Positions 51,174 through 60,967 of a DNA stretch of 64,000 nt are shown here, one piece after another. The notes beneath the pieces are model-generated. The model saw only the letters and a program-made list of their open reading frames with translations. It was not told where the DNA came from and did no database searches. Position numbers and translations under genes: made by a program. The stretch is from Pseudomonas batumici (GTDB taxonomy: Bacteria > Pseudomonadota > Gammaproteobacteria > Pseudomonadales > Pseudomonadaceae). The stretch spans positions 62,001-126,000 of the forward strand of contig NZ_JXDG01000070.1 of NCBI RefSeq assembly GCF_000820515.1, in the 5' to 3' direction. Each line of letters opens with the position of its first letter. Position 1 is the first letter of the stretch.

Positions 51174-51431
51174 TTAGTGTGCGAGTTGACCGACGAAGGG
51201 GTTCGCGAAGGTGAAGAACAGAGCGATACCAACACCGATCATGGTTACGGCGTCGAGCAGACCGGCAACGATGAACATTTTGACTTGCAGCATTGGAACC
51301 ATTTCTGGCTGACGCGCGGCGCCTTCCAGGAACTTGCCGCCCAGCAGGCCGAAACCAATTGCGGTACCCAGTGCGCCCAGGCCGATCAACAGTGCAACAG
51401 CGATAGCGGTTAGACCAACTACAGTTTCCAT
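51174..51431 (-). CDS. atpE: F1Fo ATP synthase c subunit
   Basis: An 85-residue proteolipid of two membrane helices joined by the polar loop EGAARQPE. The proton-carrying carboxylate is Asp60 in [11 protein letters not shown], equivalent to Asp61 of E. coli; an Asp or Glu with no Na+-binding companions (no Gln in helix 1, no Ser-Thr after it) suggests proton rather than sodium coupling. Confidence 0.98.
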
Positions 51432-51564
51432 CTTTCCTCCCGACTTTTACGTCGTATGGTTTAGGTTTTTTTAATTTAAAGCGGTAAAACAAATCGTTTC
51501 GCGGCCCCTTGCGGGGCCACCCCGCACCGAGGCGCGAGGGACATCAGAACCGCCAAGGCGGCTC

Positions 51565-52437
51565 TTAATGGTTTTCTTCGTGTGCCATCGACAGGTAGAC
51601 GATGGTCAGCATCATGAAGATGAACGCCTGCAGGGTGATGATCAGGATGTGGAACACAGCCCACGCCCATTGCAGCACCACGCCCAGGCCGCTGAGCCAG
51701 AGCAGGCCGCTGCCGAACATCACGGCGATGAGGATGAACACCAGCTCGCCGGCATACATGTTGCCGAACAGTCGAAGAGCCAGCGAGATCGGCTTGGCGA
51801 TCAGGGTGACGAATTCCAGCAGGAAGTTCACCGGGATCAGCAGGGCCTGAACGACGATGTTCTTGCTGCTGAACGGGTGCAGGGTCAGCTCGCCGACGAA
51901 ACCGCCGAGGCCCTTGATCTTGATGCTGTAGAAAATGATCAGTGCGAAGACCGAGAAGGACATGCCCAGGGTCGCGTTCGGGTCGGTGGTCGACACGGCA
52001 CGGAACGGGATGTGCTCATCACCGGTGAGCAGGATGGCCAGGTGAGGAATCCAGTCGACCGGGATCAGGTCGATGGCGTTCATCAGGAACACCCAGACGA
52101 AGATGGTCAGCGCCAACGGTGCAATCACCGGGCTACGACCGTGGAAGCTGTCCTTCACGCTGCCGTCGACGAACTCGACCAGGACTTCAACGAAGTTCTG
52201 CAGGGCACCGGGTTGGCCGGAGGTCGCTTTCTTCGCCGCCATGCGGAAAAGAAAGACGAAGATCAGGCCCAGTGCGACAGACCAACCCAGAGTATCCAGG
52301 TGGAATGCCCAGAAGCCCATGGCCTTGGCTTCTGCTGCGGAATGGGCAAAGCCCCAGCCGCCAGTAGGTAGCTGACCGAAGGTCAGGTTCTGCAGGTGGT
52401 GCTGGATATAGCCCGAAGCGGTTGTTTCTGCTGACAT
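51565..52437 (-). CDS. atpB: F1Fo ATP synthase a subunit
   Basis: A 290-residue membrane stator subunit that forms the two proton half-channels. The essential Arg is in SLALRLFGNMYAGELV, and the last helices (LIITLQAFIFMMLTIVYLSMA) carry the conserved Gln. Family-typical length; 133 bases before atpE. Confidence 0.97.
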   Translation of the reverse strand: MSAETTASGYIQHHLQNLTFGQLPTGGWGFAHSAAEAKAMGFWAFHLDTLGWSVALGLIFVFLFRMAAKKATSGQPGALQNFVEVLVEFVDGSVKDSFHGRSPVIAPLALTIFVWVFLMNAIDLIPVDWIPHLAILLTGDEHIPFRAVSTTDPNATLGMSFSVFALIIFYSIKIKGLGGFVGELTLHPFSSKNIVVQALLIPVNFLLEFVTLIAKPISLALRLFGNMYAGELVFILIAVMFGSGLLWLSGLGVVLQWAWAVFHILIITLQAFIFMMLTIVYLSMAHEENH

Positions 52438-52453
52438 GGTTGCCTCAAACGCC

Positions 52454-52864
52454 CTAAGGTCTCGAAAGTCTTGTTCTCATTAGCACGGGTGCGAACCAGC
52501 TGACCAACTGGGTCAGCACGAAGACGCCGAAGACTGCTAGCGGCGCCAATGGCTTCACACCTGCGAACGTCAGTGCAAACAGCACTGCCGTCAAAATCAA
52601 TTTCCCCGCCTCGCCGGCATAAAAAGACCGGACGATGGATTGGGCTGCCCGGGCGCCGGAAAACCGAAAGGCCCTGTGAGCAAAATACACATTGGGCAGC
52701 AAGGCTATCAGGCCTCCGCAGAGTCCTGAGTATCCGGCAACGACCCCATGCCATCGCCAAAGCGCCAAAGCCGCCACCAACAAAACGACAAACTGGGCCA
52801 ATAAAATCGGAAATACCGCCAAGCGATGGAACGGCAACCTGTTTGGCGTGCGGGTTTCCATCAC
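52454..52864 (-). CDS. atpI: ATP synthase assembly protein AtpI
   Basis: A 136-residue protein with four hydrophobic segments (AQFVVLLVAALALWRWHG; YSGLCGGLIALLPNVYFA), which helps assemble the c ring. The first gene of the atp operon; the main promoter should lie in the 145 bases between it and parB. Less conserved than other subunits, as is usual for AtpI. Confidence 0.92.
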   Translation of the reverse strand: MMETRTPNRLPFHRLAVFPILLAQFVVLLVAALALWRWHGVVAGYSGLCGGLIALLPNVYFAHRAFRFSGARAAQSIVRSFYAGEAGKLILTAVLFALTFAGVKPLAPLAVFGVFVLTQLVSWFAPVLMRTRLSRP

Positions 52865-53009
52865 TAACGCTCCTCAAGGGTCGGCCGCCATGAATCAATA
52901 ACTTGGCATAAATTGTGCCGACAAAATGCGCGCAGAGTATAGGGGCGGTTCAGCCCCTATTCAACTGTCGGGTAGTGATTTCCGACTGTTCGCTACATGA
53001 GGAAATGTT

Positions 53010-53882
53010 TCAGCGAATATGGGCGAGTACCCCTTGTAGTTCATCCAAGGAGTTATAGCGAATCACCAACTGACCTTTTCCCTTCTGGCCGTGGCGGATC
53101 TGCACCGCAGAGCCCAGCCGCTCTGCCAGGCGCTGCTCGAGGCGACTGATGTCCGGGTCGACCTTGGCAGGCTCGGCAGGCTCCTTTTTGCCGCTCAGCC
53201 ACTGGCGGACCAGGGCCTCGGTCTGGCGTACGGTGAGGCCACGTGCGACAACGTGTCGCGCCCCTTCGACCTGCCGATCATCCGGCAAACCGAGCAAGGC
53301 ACGGGCATGACCCATTTCCAGGTCGCCATGGGACAACATGGTCTTGATGACTTCCGGCAATGCGATCAGGCGCAGCAGGTTGGCCACGGTCACGCGGGAC
53401 TTGCCCACGGCTTCGGCGACCTGTTGCTGGGTCAGCTGGAACTCCTGCTGCAGGCGCTGCAGGGCCACGGCCTCCTCGATCGGATTGAGGTCTTCGCGCT
53501 GGATGTTCTCGATCAACGCCATGGCAATGGCGGTTTCGTCCGGCACATCGCGCACCATGGCCGGAATGCTGTCCTGCCCGGCCTGCTGGCTGGCGCGCCA
53601 GCGGCGTTCGCCGGCAATGATTTCAAAGCGGCCGCTGCCGATGGGACGCACCACGATCGGCTGCATCACGCCCTGGGCCTTGATCGATTGCGCCAGTTCT
53701 TCCAGCGCCTGCGGGTCCATGTCCCGGCGCGGCTGGTACTTGCCGCGCTGGATCAGGTCCAGCGGCAGGTGTTGCAATTCCCGTTGATCGGCCTGGATGG
53801 CCTGCTCTTCCAACGCGCTGACAGTCGGACCACTCAGCAGTGCATCCAGTCCACGTCCGAGACCTCGTTTCTTGACGGCCAT
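53010..53882 (-). CDS. parB: Chromosome partitioning protein ParB
   Basis: A 290-residue CTP-dependent DNA clamp that loads at parS. The N-terminal ParA-contact peptide (KKRGLGRGLDALL), the ParB/Srx CTP motif (GERRWRASQQAG), the helix-turn-helix (LTQQQVAEAVGKSRVTVANLLRL) and the C-terminal dimer domain (about 240-290) are all visible. Nine bases from parA. Two matching parS sites occur in this window at 13152 and 29068. Confidence 0.97.
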   Translation of the reverse strand: MAVKKRGLGRGLDALLSGPTVSALEEQAIQADQRELQHLPLDLIQRGKYQPRRDMDPQALEELAQSIKAQGVMQPIVVRPIGSGRFEIIAGERRWRASQQAGQDSIPAMVRDVPDETAIAMALIENIQREDLNPIEEAVALQRLQQEFQLTQQQVAEAVGKSRVTVANLLRLIALPEVIKTMLSHGDLEMGHARALLGLPDDRQVEGARHVVARGLTVRQTEALVRQWLSGKKEPAEPAKVDPDISRLEQRLAERLGSAVQIRHGQKGKGQLVIRYNSLDELQGVLAHIR

Positions 53883-53891
53883 GGGGATTCC

Positions 53892-54686
53892 TTAAGTTGC
53901 CGGGGCTGCGGTGCGTGAAGTGCGGCGTTGACGGCGAACCATCTCGCCCGCCAGGGCCAGGTAGGCCACGGCACCACGGGATTGTTTGTCGTAAGCCAGC
54001 GCGGGCATGCCGTAGCTTGGGGCTTCGGCCAGACGAATGTTGCGAGGGATCACGGTGTCGTACAGCTGCTCACCGAAATGTTCCTTGAGCTGTGCGGAAA
54101 CGTCGTTCATCAAACTCAGACGCGGGTCGTACATGGTCCGCAACAGGCCTTCGACTTTCAGCTCCGGGTTGAGCAGTTCGGCGATGCGCTTGATGTTATC
54201 CACAAGGTCGCTGAGTCCTTCCAGGGCAAAGTACTCGCACTGCATGGGGATAATTACCCCATCGGCAGCCACCAGCGCATTGAGGGTCAGCATCGACAGC
54301 GACGGCGGGCAGTCGATGAGGATGTAGTCGTAATTCTCGCGAATCGGCGCCAGGGCGCTGCGCAGACGGCTTTCCTTCATCTGCATTTCCAGCAGCACCA
54401 CCTCGGCCGCCGTCAGGTCACGGTTGGCCGGCAGCAGTTGATAACCGCCGTGCTCGGAGAAGTGCATGGCCTGGGCCAGGTCGCATTCGCCGATCAGCAC
54501 ATCGTAGATGGAGTTTTCCAGGCCGTGTTTATCCACACCGCTACCCATGGTGGCGTTGCCCTGTGGATCGAGGTCGATCAGCAGCACCCGGCGCTTGGTC
54601 GCGACCAGGGATGCTGCGAGGTTGATGCAGGTGGTGGTTTTGCCCACGCCACCTTTCTGGTTCGCTATCGCGAATACCTTAGCCAT
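53892..54686 (-). CDS. parA: Chromosome partitioning ATPase ParA (Soj)
   Basis: A 264-residue deviant-Walker ATPase that moves ParB-parS complexes. The start MAKVFAIANQKGGVGKTTTC carries the signature lysine motif KGGVGKTT (about 10-17); DLDPQGNATMG and DCPPSLSMLTLNAL are the later nucleotide motifs. ATG at 54686 chosen because MAKVFAIANQKGG is the family start. Between rsmG (18 bases) and parB (9 bases), one operon. Confidence 0.97.
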   Translation of the reverse strand: MAKVFAIANQKGGVGKTTTCINLAASLVATKRRVLLIDLDPQGNATMGSGVDKHGLENSIYDVLIGECDLAQAMHFSEHGGYQLLPANRDLTAAEVVLLEMQMKESRLRSALAPIRENYDYILIDCPPSLSMLTLNALVAADGVIIPMQCEYFALEGLSDLVDNIKRIAELLNPELKVEGLLRTMYDPRLSLMNDVSAQLKEHFGEQLYDTVIPRNIRLAEAPSYGMPALAYDKQSRGAVAYLALAGEMVRRQRRTSRTAAPAT

Positions 54687-54704
54687 TCTTGCTTGTGTTC
54701 CCAA

Positions 54705-55349
54705 TCATGCCGTGCGGCGCAGTATCAGCAGATGGCGTTGGCCTTGGCAACCGGGTACGGCCAAGGCGTGTTCGCTATCGAGGTGGAAGTCTGCCGGCAA
54801 TGCTACCAGCTCATCGGCGGGATGGACGCCCTTCATTGCCAGCCAGCGTGTGTCGGCGTCGCCGAGGTGGCGAGTCCAGCCGGTGAAGTTCTCCATGCTG
54901 CTGAAGGCCCGGGAGATGATCCCGTTGAACGGCTGCGCGGGTTGGAAGGCTTCGACCCGACTGTGGATAACTTGCAGGTTATCCAGTTTGAGTTCGAGTT
55001 TGACCTGGGTCAGGAAGCGGGTCTTCTTGCCGTTGCTGTCCAGGCAGGTCACCGCCGAATCGGGAAACAGGATCGCCAGGGGAATCCCCGGCATCCCGCC
55101 GCCGCTGCCGACATCGAGCCAGCGGCCGTTTTCGACGAAGGACATCACGCTCAGGCTGTCGAGCAGATGGCGCGAGACCATTTCGTCAGGATCGCGGACC
55201 GCGGTGAGGTTGTAGGCCTGGTTCCATTTGATCAACAGGGCCAGATAACCCAGCAGCAAGGCGTGCTGGGTTTCGCTCAGGTTGACGCCGAGCTGGCGGG
55301 CACCTGTGGATAACTCTTCTGCGTGTTGCGAAGTGACCAACGAACTCAA
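54705..55349 (-). CDS. rsmG: 16S rRNA (guanine-527-N7) methyltransferase
   Basis: A 214-residue SAM-dependent enzyme that methylates G527 of 16S rRNA. The SAM site is WLDVGSGGGMPGIPLAILFP (about 70-89) and the N-terminal LLIKWNQAYNLTAVRDP is the family signature. Overlaps the mnmG stop codon by 4 bases (ATGA), the standard gidAB pairing. Confidence 0.96.
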   Translation of the reverse strand: MSSLVTSQHAEELSTGARQLGVNLSETQHALLLGYLALLIKWNQAYNLTAVRDPDEMVSRHLLDSLSVMSFVENGRWLDVGSGGGMPGIPLAILFPDSAVTCLDSNGKKTRFLTQVKLELKLDNLQVIHSRVEAFQPAQPFNGIISRAFSSMENFTGWTRHLGDADTRWLAMKGVHPADELVALPADFHLDSEHALAVPGCQGQRHLLILRRTA

Positions 55350-57241
55350 GCGCTTTGCTCCAACTGACGGCCGGCGCCGCGTTTTTTCAGGTGAATCATC
55401 AACAGGGAAATCGCCGCCGGCGTCACACCCGGGATCCGCGAAGCCTGGCCCAACGTCTCGGGACGGGTGGCGCCGAGCTTGCTCTGGATCTCCTTGGACA
55501 GCCCGGAGATGCTGGTGTAGTCGATATCCACAGGCAGCTTGGTGTCTTCACTGGCCCGCAAGCGAGCGATCTCGTCCTGCTGACGGTCGATATAACCGGC
55601 GTATTTGGTCTTGATCTCGACCTGCTCGGCGACCTGCGGATCCTCGGCGCCCTGCCCGGTCACTTCGACCAGACCAGCGTAGTCGATTTCCGGACGGCTC
55701 AGCAGATTCAACAGGTTGTATTCGTGGGTCAGCGGTGTACCGAATTTTTCGGCAATGGCATCGCCCTGCTCGGTGCCCGGGCGGACCCAGGTGCTTTTCA
55801 GGCGCTGCTCTTCCAGCTCGATGCCTTCGCGTTTCTTGCAGAAAGCTGCCCAGCGCACGTCATCCACCAGCCCCAGTTCGCGGCCTTTTTCGGTCAAACG
55901 CAGGTCGGCGTTGTCTTCGCGCAGGATCAGCCGGTATTCGGCGCGGGACGTGAACATCCGGTACGGTTCCTGGGTTCCCAGGGTAATCAGGTCGTCGACC
56001 AGCACGCCGATGTACGCCTCGTCGCGACGCGGGCACCAGCTGTCCTTGCCCTGGGCACGCAATGCGGCGTTGGCTCCGGCCAGCAGACCTTGCGCACCGG
56101 CCTCTTCGTAACCGGTGGTGCCGTTGATCTGCCCGGCGAAGAACAAACCGCCGATGACTTTGGTTTCCAGGCTGTATTTCAGGTCACGCGGATCGAAGTA
56201 GTCGTATTCGATGGCGTAGCCCGGACGCACGATATGGGCGTTTTCCATGCCGCGGATCGACTGGACGATCTGCAACTGCACGTCGAACGGCAGGGATGTG
56301 GATATCCCGTTCGGATACAGCTCGTGGGTGGTCAGGCCTTCAGGTTCGATGAAGACCTGGTGGCTTTCCTTGTCGGCAAAGCGGTGGATCTTGTCTTCGA
56401 TGGACGGGCAGTAGCGCGGGCCGATGCCTTCGATCACCCCGGAATACATCGGCGAACGATCGAGGTTCGCGGCAATGATTTCGTGGGTGCGGGCGTTGGT
56501 ATGGGTAATCCAGCAACTGACCTGCCGTGGATGCTGTTCTTTCGAGCCCAGGAACGACATCACCGGAATCGGCGTATCGCCCGGTTGTTCGGACATCACC
56601 GAGAAATCCACGGAACGACCGTCGATGCGTGGCGGCGTACCGGTTTTCAGGCGACCGACCCGCAACGGCAGTTCCCGCAGGCGATGGGCCAGGGCGATCG
56701 ACGGCGGATCACCGGCGCGACCGCCGGAATAGTTCTGCATCCCGATGTGGATAAGTCCACCGAGGAAGGTGCCGGTGGTCAGGACCACGGATTCGGCGAA
56801 GAAACGCAGGCCCATCTGGGTCACCACACCGCGAACCTGGTCCTGCTCGACGATCAGGTCGTCGGCGGCCTGCTGAAATATCCACAGGTTCGGCTGGTTT
56901 TCCAGGATCTCGCGCACCGCGGCCTTGTACAGCACGCGGTCGGCCTGGGCCCGGGTCGCGCGCACGGCGGGGCCTTTACGACTGTTCAGGACGCGAAACT
57001 GGATGCCGCCTTTATCGGTGGCGATGGCCATCGCGCCGCCAAGGGCATCGATTTCCTTGACCAGATGGCTTTTGCCGATCCCGCCGATCGCGGGGTTGCA
57101 GCTCATGGCACCGAGGGTTTCCACGTTATGCGTCAACAGCAGGGTTTTTGCCCCCATGCGTGCGGACGCCAGTGCTGCCTCGGTACCGGCATGACCGCCG
57201 CCGATGACGATCACTTCAAAACGGGAAGGGAAATCCACCAC
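55346..57241 (-). CDS. mnmG: tRNA uridine-5-carboxymethylaminomethyl modification protein MnmG
   Basis: A 631-residue FAD protein that with MnmE modifies the wobble uridine of some tRNAs. The Rossmann motif is VIVIGGGHAGTEAALASARMG at the start; the GidA signatures are GPRYCPSIEDKIHRF and GQINGTTGYEEAGAQGLLAGANA. Usual length. It overlaps rsmG. A DnaA-box-rich intergenic region lies upstream. Confidence 0.97.
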   Translation of the reverse strand: MVDFPSRFEVIVIGGGHAGTEAALASARMGAKTLLLTHNVETLGAMSCNPAIGGIGKSHLVKEIDALGGAMAIATDKGGIQFRVLNSRKGPAVRATRAQADRVLYKAAVREILENQPNLWIFQQAADDLIVEQDQVRGVVTQMGLRFFAESVVLTTGTFLGGLIHIGMQNYSGGRAGDPPSIALAHRLRELPLRVGRLKTGTPPRIDGRSVDFSVMSEQPGDTPIPVMSFLGSKEQHPRQVSCWITHTNARTHEIIAANLDRSPMYSGVIEGIGPRYCPSIEDKIHRFADKESHQVFIEPEGLTTHELYPNGISTSLPFDVQLQIVQSIRGMENAHIVRPGYAIEYDYFDPRDLKYSLETKVIGGLFFAGQINGTTGYEEAGAQGLLAGANAALRAQGKDSWCPRRDEAYIGVLVDDLITLGTQEPYRMFTSRAEYRLILREDNADLRLTEKGRELGLVDDVRWAAFCKKREGIELEEQRLKSTWVRPGTEQGDAIAEKFGTPLTHEYNLLNLLSRPEIDYAGLVEVTGQGAEDPQVAEQVEIKTKYAGYIDRQQDEIARLRASEDTKLPVDIDYTSISGLSKEIQSKLGATRPETLGQASRIPGVTPAAISLLMIHLKKRGAGRQLEQSA

Positions 57242-57838
57242 GCACCTCGTGCCTGCTTCAGGTAGGTAATTAGGAATGGGTTCGGCCCAGGTTTTTGGGC
57301 CAGGTCGACAAGTATAGGGACTTCCCCCTTCCTAAAGAACCCTTTGCACAAAATTTAACCAGGCTGTGGATAGACCACGGACAAAAGAAATTAAAAAGAG
57401 AGAAATTTATTAAATCTTTGTTTTTATGTTTATTCTTAGGCAGCACCCTTTCTGTGGATAAGGTCCTACAGGCCTTATTTATCAATGTGTACAGAGGTTC
57501 AAAAGTCTGTGGTCAGGTGCTCGGGAGGGCTTGGGATAACCGGTGTAAGCCTGTGGATTAAAGCGATGCTTATCCACAAGCGGGTTCATCCTCAGTTTTC
57601 AGGCCTGGTTATCAACTGACCTGAGGCGCGGTTATTCACAGGGCTTAATCCACAGAAAAAGGCCAGGCGAGGCAAATCGCGGGCAGCCGAAAGCAGTCGA
57701 AACGATTTGAAATCATTCGACTGCCAAGGAAATCAGTGGGGGTTTGCGCTCACTGTGGGAGCAGAGCTTGCTCGCGAAGAGGCCTTCAAGGCCGACAAAA
57801 ATTTCGCGGGCAAGCCCGGAGGGGGCCGGCCGGTAAGG
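57242..57838. other. AT-rich intergenic region with DnaA-box cluster (second origin-like region)
   Basis: Between mnmG and mnmE lies a very AT-rich stretch (about 57375-57435) beside perfect DnaA boxes TGTGGATAA at 57453 and TTATCCACA at 57570. One-mismatch boxes lie at 57365, 57552, 57632 and 57646. A DnaA-box cluster next to mnmG resembles the E. coli oriC position. No gene is supported here. A diverged REP pair follows at 57752-57823. Confidence 0.6.
57752..57823. repeat. Diverged REPIN
   Basis: CTGTGGGAGCAGAGCTTGCTC and the imperfect inverted CGGGCAAGCCCGGAGG, just past the mnmE stop codon. Confidence 0.6.
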
Positions 57839-59209
57839 TTATTTACCGATGCAGAAGCTGGAAAAGATCCGCCCCAGAAGGTCGTCGGAGCTGAACGCGC
57901 CGGTGATCTCGCCCAGGAACTGCTGGGCCTGGCGCAGATCCTCCGCCAGCAGCTCACCGGCACCGGCCAGGGTCAACTGTGCATGACCGTGTTCCAGGGC
58001 CGCACTGGCGTGACGCAGCGCTTCCAGATGACGCCGACGGGCGCTGAAGCTGCTCTCTGAGGTCTGTTCATAACCCATGCAGGCCTTGAGGTGCTCGCGC
58101 AGCAGTTCCAGTCCCGCGCCGCCGGCCTTGGCACTCAAGCTGATGGTGACATGGCCATCCTCGCTGACTTCCAGTGCCATGGCCTCGCCGCTCAGGTCGG
58201 CCTTGTTGCGGATCAAGGTGACCTTGGCCGGATCGGGTCGTTGCTCGAGGAATTCCGGCCACAAGGCAAAAGGATCCACAGCCTCCGGTGCGGTGGCATC
58301 TACCACCAGCAACACCCGATCCGCTTCGCCAATGGCCTTGAGCGCACGTTCGACACCGATCTTTTCCACATGGTCATCGGTATCGCGCAAGCCGGCAGTG
58401 TCCACCACATGCAACGGCATGCCATCGATGTGGATATGTTCGCGCAGGACATCGCGCGTGGTACCCGCGATCTCGGTCACGATCGCCGCTTCACGCCCGG
58501 CCAGGGCATTGAGCAGGCTGGACTTGCCGGCGTTCGGTCGACCGGCAATCACCACCGTCATGCCATCGCGCAACAAGGCCCCCTGCCCGGCCTCGCGCAT
58601 CACTGTGGATAACTCGTTGCGCACCGCATCGAGCAAGGCCAGCACATGACCATCGGCGAGAAAGTCGATTTCCTCCTCGGGAAAGTCGATGGCCGCCTCC
58701 ACATAGATCCGCAGGCCGATAAGCTGCTCGGTGAGGTTATGCACACGCTGGGAAAATGCGCCTTGCAACGAACGCAGCGCATTGCGCGCGGCCTGAGCGG
58801 AGCTGGCTTCGATCAGGTCGGCAATCGCCTCGGCCTGGGCCAGGTCGAGCTTGTCGTTGAGAAACGCCCGCTCGCTGAATTCCCCCGGCCGAGCCAGCCG
58901 ACAGCCCAGTTGCAGGCAACGCTGCAGCAGCATGTCCAGGACCACCGGACCACCATGGCCCTGCAGCTCGAGCACATCTTCCCCGGTAAAGGAGTGCGGT
59001 CCCGGGAAATACAGGGCGATGCCTTCGTCGAGCACATCACCGCTGCCGTCCAGAAACGGACCGTAGTGGGCGTAGCGCGGTTTCAACTCGCGACCGCTGA
59101 TGGCCAGCGACGCGGCGTGCGCCAAAGGCCCGGAAAGTCGAACGATACCGACCCCGCCACGGCCCTGGGCGGTGGCAACGGCGGCGATGGTTTCCCGAGG
59201 AAGGTTCAT
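57839..59209 (-). CDS. mnmE: tRNA modification GTPase MnmE
   Basis: A 456-residue GTPase, partner of MnmG. N-terminal tetrahydrofolate-binding domain (TIAAVATAQGRGGVGIVRLSG), helical domain, and an inserted Ras-like G domain with GRPNAGKSSLLNAL, DTAGLRDTDDHVEKIG and NKADL. The C-terminal FCIGK holds the essential Cys. Follows yidC on the same strand after a terminator. Confidence 0.97.
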   Translation of the reverse strand: MNLPRETIAAVATAQGRGGVGIVRLSGPLAHAASLAISGRELKPRYAHYGPFLDGSGDVLDEGIALYFPGPHSFTGEDVLELQGHGGPVVLDMLLQRCLQLGCRLARPGEFSERAFLNDKLDLAQAEAIADLIEASSAQAARNALRSLQGAFSQRVHNLTEQLIGLRIYVEAAIDFPEEEIDFLADGHVLALLDAVRNELSTVMREAGQGALLRDGMTVVIAGRPNAGKSSLLNALAGREAAIVTEIAGTTRDVLREHIHIDGMPLHVVDTAGLRDTDDHVEKIGVERALKAIGEADRVLLVVDATAPEAVDPFALWPEFLEQRPDPAKVTLIRNKADLSGEAMALEVSEDGHVTISLSAKAGGAGLELLREHLKACMGYEQTSESSFSARRRHLEALRHASAALEHGHAQLTLAGAGELLAEDLRQAQQFLGEITGAFSSDDLLGRIFSSFCIGK

Positions 59210-59241
59210 GAAGCGGGTCTCGACACTAAATGACAGATAGC

Positions 59242-59265
59242 AAAACGCCCCACTAGGGGGCGTCT
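59242..59265 (-). terminator. Terminator after yidC
   Basis: On the minus strand ACGCCCC and GGGGCGT pair around a short loop and are followed by TTTT, about 23 bases past the yidC stop codon. Confidence 0.8.
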
Positions 59266-59288
59266 TGAGTGGTTATCCACAGAGTAGG

Positions 59289-60965
59289 TTACGCAGTGGC
59301 TTTCTTGGTAGCCGCTTCGATACTACGTGTGATGTACCACTGTTGGGCGATGGACAGGCAGTTGTTCACAACCCAGTACAGCACCAGACCCGCAGGGAAC
59401 CACAGGAAGAAGAAGGTGAAGATGATCGGCATCAGCTTCATCACCTTGGCCTGCATCGGATCCGGAGGCGTCGGGTTCAGACGCTGCTGGATGAACATGG
59501 TCGCGCCCATGATGATCGGCAGGATGAAGAACGGATCCTTGATCGACAGGTCGGTAATCCACAGGATGAACGGGGTCTGGCGCATTTCAACGCTTTCCAG
59601 CAACACCCAGTACAGGGAAAGGAAAACCGGCATCTGCACCAGGATCGGCAAGCAGCCGCCCAGTGGATTGATCTTCTCCTTCTTGTACAGCTCCATCATG
59701 GCTTGCGACATTTTCTGCCGGTCGTCGCCATGTTGCTCTTTCAGTGCCGCCAGTTTCGGCGCCACGGCACGCATGCGCGCCATCGATTTGTAGCTGGCCG
59801 CCGACAACGGGAAGAAGAGCCCCTTGATCAGCATGGTCAGGACGATGATCGAGAAGCCCCAGTTACCGAGCAGGCTGTGGATATGTTGCAGCAGCCAGAA
59901 GATCGGTTGGGCGATGAACCACAGCATGCCGTAGTCGACCGTCAGTTCCAGACCTGGGGACAACTGTTTCAGTACCGCCTGGATTTTCGGACCGGCATAC
60001 AGAACGGCGCTGGTCTCGGTTTTCTGGCCCGGGGCCAGCGTCAGCGAAGGACCGGTGTAGCCAATGATGTAGTTGCCTTGGCTGTCCTTGCGGGTGGTCA
60101 TGACATTGCTGTCACCCTTGGCCGGAACCCAGGCGGTCACGAAGTAGTGTTGCAACCAGGCAACCCAACCGCCTTGGACGGTTTCCTTCAGCTGGGCCTT
60201 GTCGATATCTTTCATCGACACTTTCTTGTACGGCTCGGAACTTGTCCACAGGGCGGCGCCCAGGTAAGTCGCGGTACCGGTGGCGGTGCTGGAGGATGGA
60301 TCGGCGCTGGCGTCGCGCTTCAACTGGGCGAACATCGCACCCGACCAGGGCTGGGCGCTTTCGTTATCGATCAGATAAGACACGGTCATGTCATACAGGC
60401 CGCGTTTCAGGGTGAAACGCTTGATGTAATTGACGCCGTTTTCGCTGAATTTCAGGTCGACGACCAGTTGGTCCTGACCGTCAGCCAGTTGATAACTTTT
60501 CTGCGCGGAAGCATACAGCGGGCGACCGGCCGCACTCGAATCCGGGCCGTTGGTACCGATCAGGCCGCTCTGGGCCAGGTAGGTACGCTCGCCACCGTTG
60601 TCGAACAACTGGAAAGGAATTTCCGGATGGTCCTGACGGCGTGGATAGAGTGGCAGCTTCAGCTGGGCAATATCCCCGCCTTTTGGATCGATAGCCAGGT
60701 CGAGCACATCCGTTTTCACGTGGATGAGGTCGTTGCTGGCAGCCACCGGTGCTTCAACAGGCGCACTGGTGTCATTGGCTGCACGTGGAATGTCATCACT
60801 GGCGCTGGCTTTGTTGCCAGGTACCGAATCCGGCAAACCGGGAACAGTGGTAGCAACATTCTGGGTCGGCAGGGCAGCCTGACCGTAGTCCTGGTTCCAT
60901 TTGAGAACCCCGACATAGGTCACGATTGCCAGGGCGACGATCAGGATTGTGCGTTTGATATCCAT
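59289..60965 (-). CDS. yidC: Membrane protein insertase YidC
   Basis: A 558-residue inner-membrane insertase. An N-terminal signal anchor (RTILIVALAIVTYVGVLKW) is followed by a large periplasmic domain (about 60-340) and five conserved C-terminal helices (NWGFSIIVLTMLIKGLFFPLS; LGGCLPILVQMPVFLSLYWVLL). Length and layout match the Gram-negative form. It lies two bases from yidD in the rpmH-rnpA-yidD-yidC order. Confidence 0.97.
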   Translation of the reverse strand: MDIKRTILIVALAIVTYVGVLKWNQDYGQAALPTQNVATTVPGLPDSVPGNKASASDDIPRAANDTSAPVEAPVAASNDLIHVKTDVLDLAIDPKGGDIAQLKLPLYPRRQDHPEIPFQLFDNGGERTYLAQSGLIGTNGPDSSAAGRPLYASAQKSYQLADGQDQLVVDLKFSENGVNYIKRFTLKRGLYDMTVSYLIDNESAQPWSGAMFAQLKRDASADPSSSTATGTATYLGAALWTSSEPYKKVSMKDIDKAQLKETVQGGWVAWLQHYFVTAWVPAKGDSNVMTTRKDSQGNYIIGYTGPSLTLAPGQKTETSAVLYAGPKIQAVLKQLSPGLELTVDYGMLWFIAQPIFWLLQHIHSLLGNWGFSIIVLTMLIKGLFFPLSAASYKSMARMRAVAPKLAALKEQHGDDRQKMSQAMMELYKKEKINPLGGCLPILVQMPVFLSLYWVLLESVEMRQTPFILWITDLSIKDPFFILPIIMGATMFIQQRLNPTPPDPMQAKVMKLMPIIFTFFFLWFPAGLVLYWVVNNCLSIAQQWYITRSIEAATKKATA

Positions 60966-60967
60966 GA

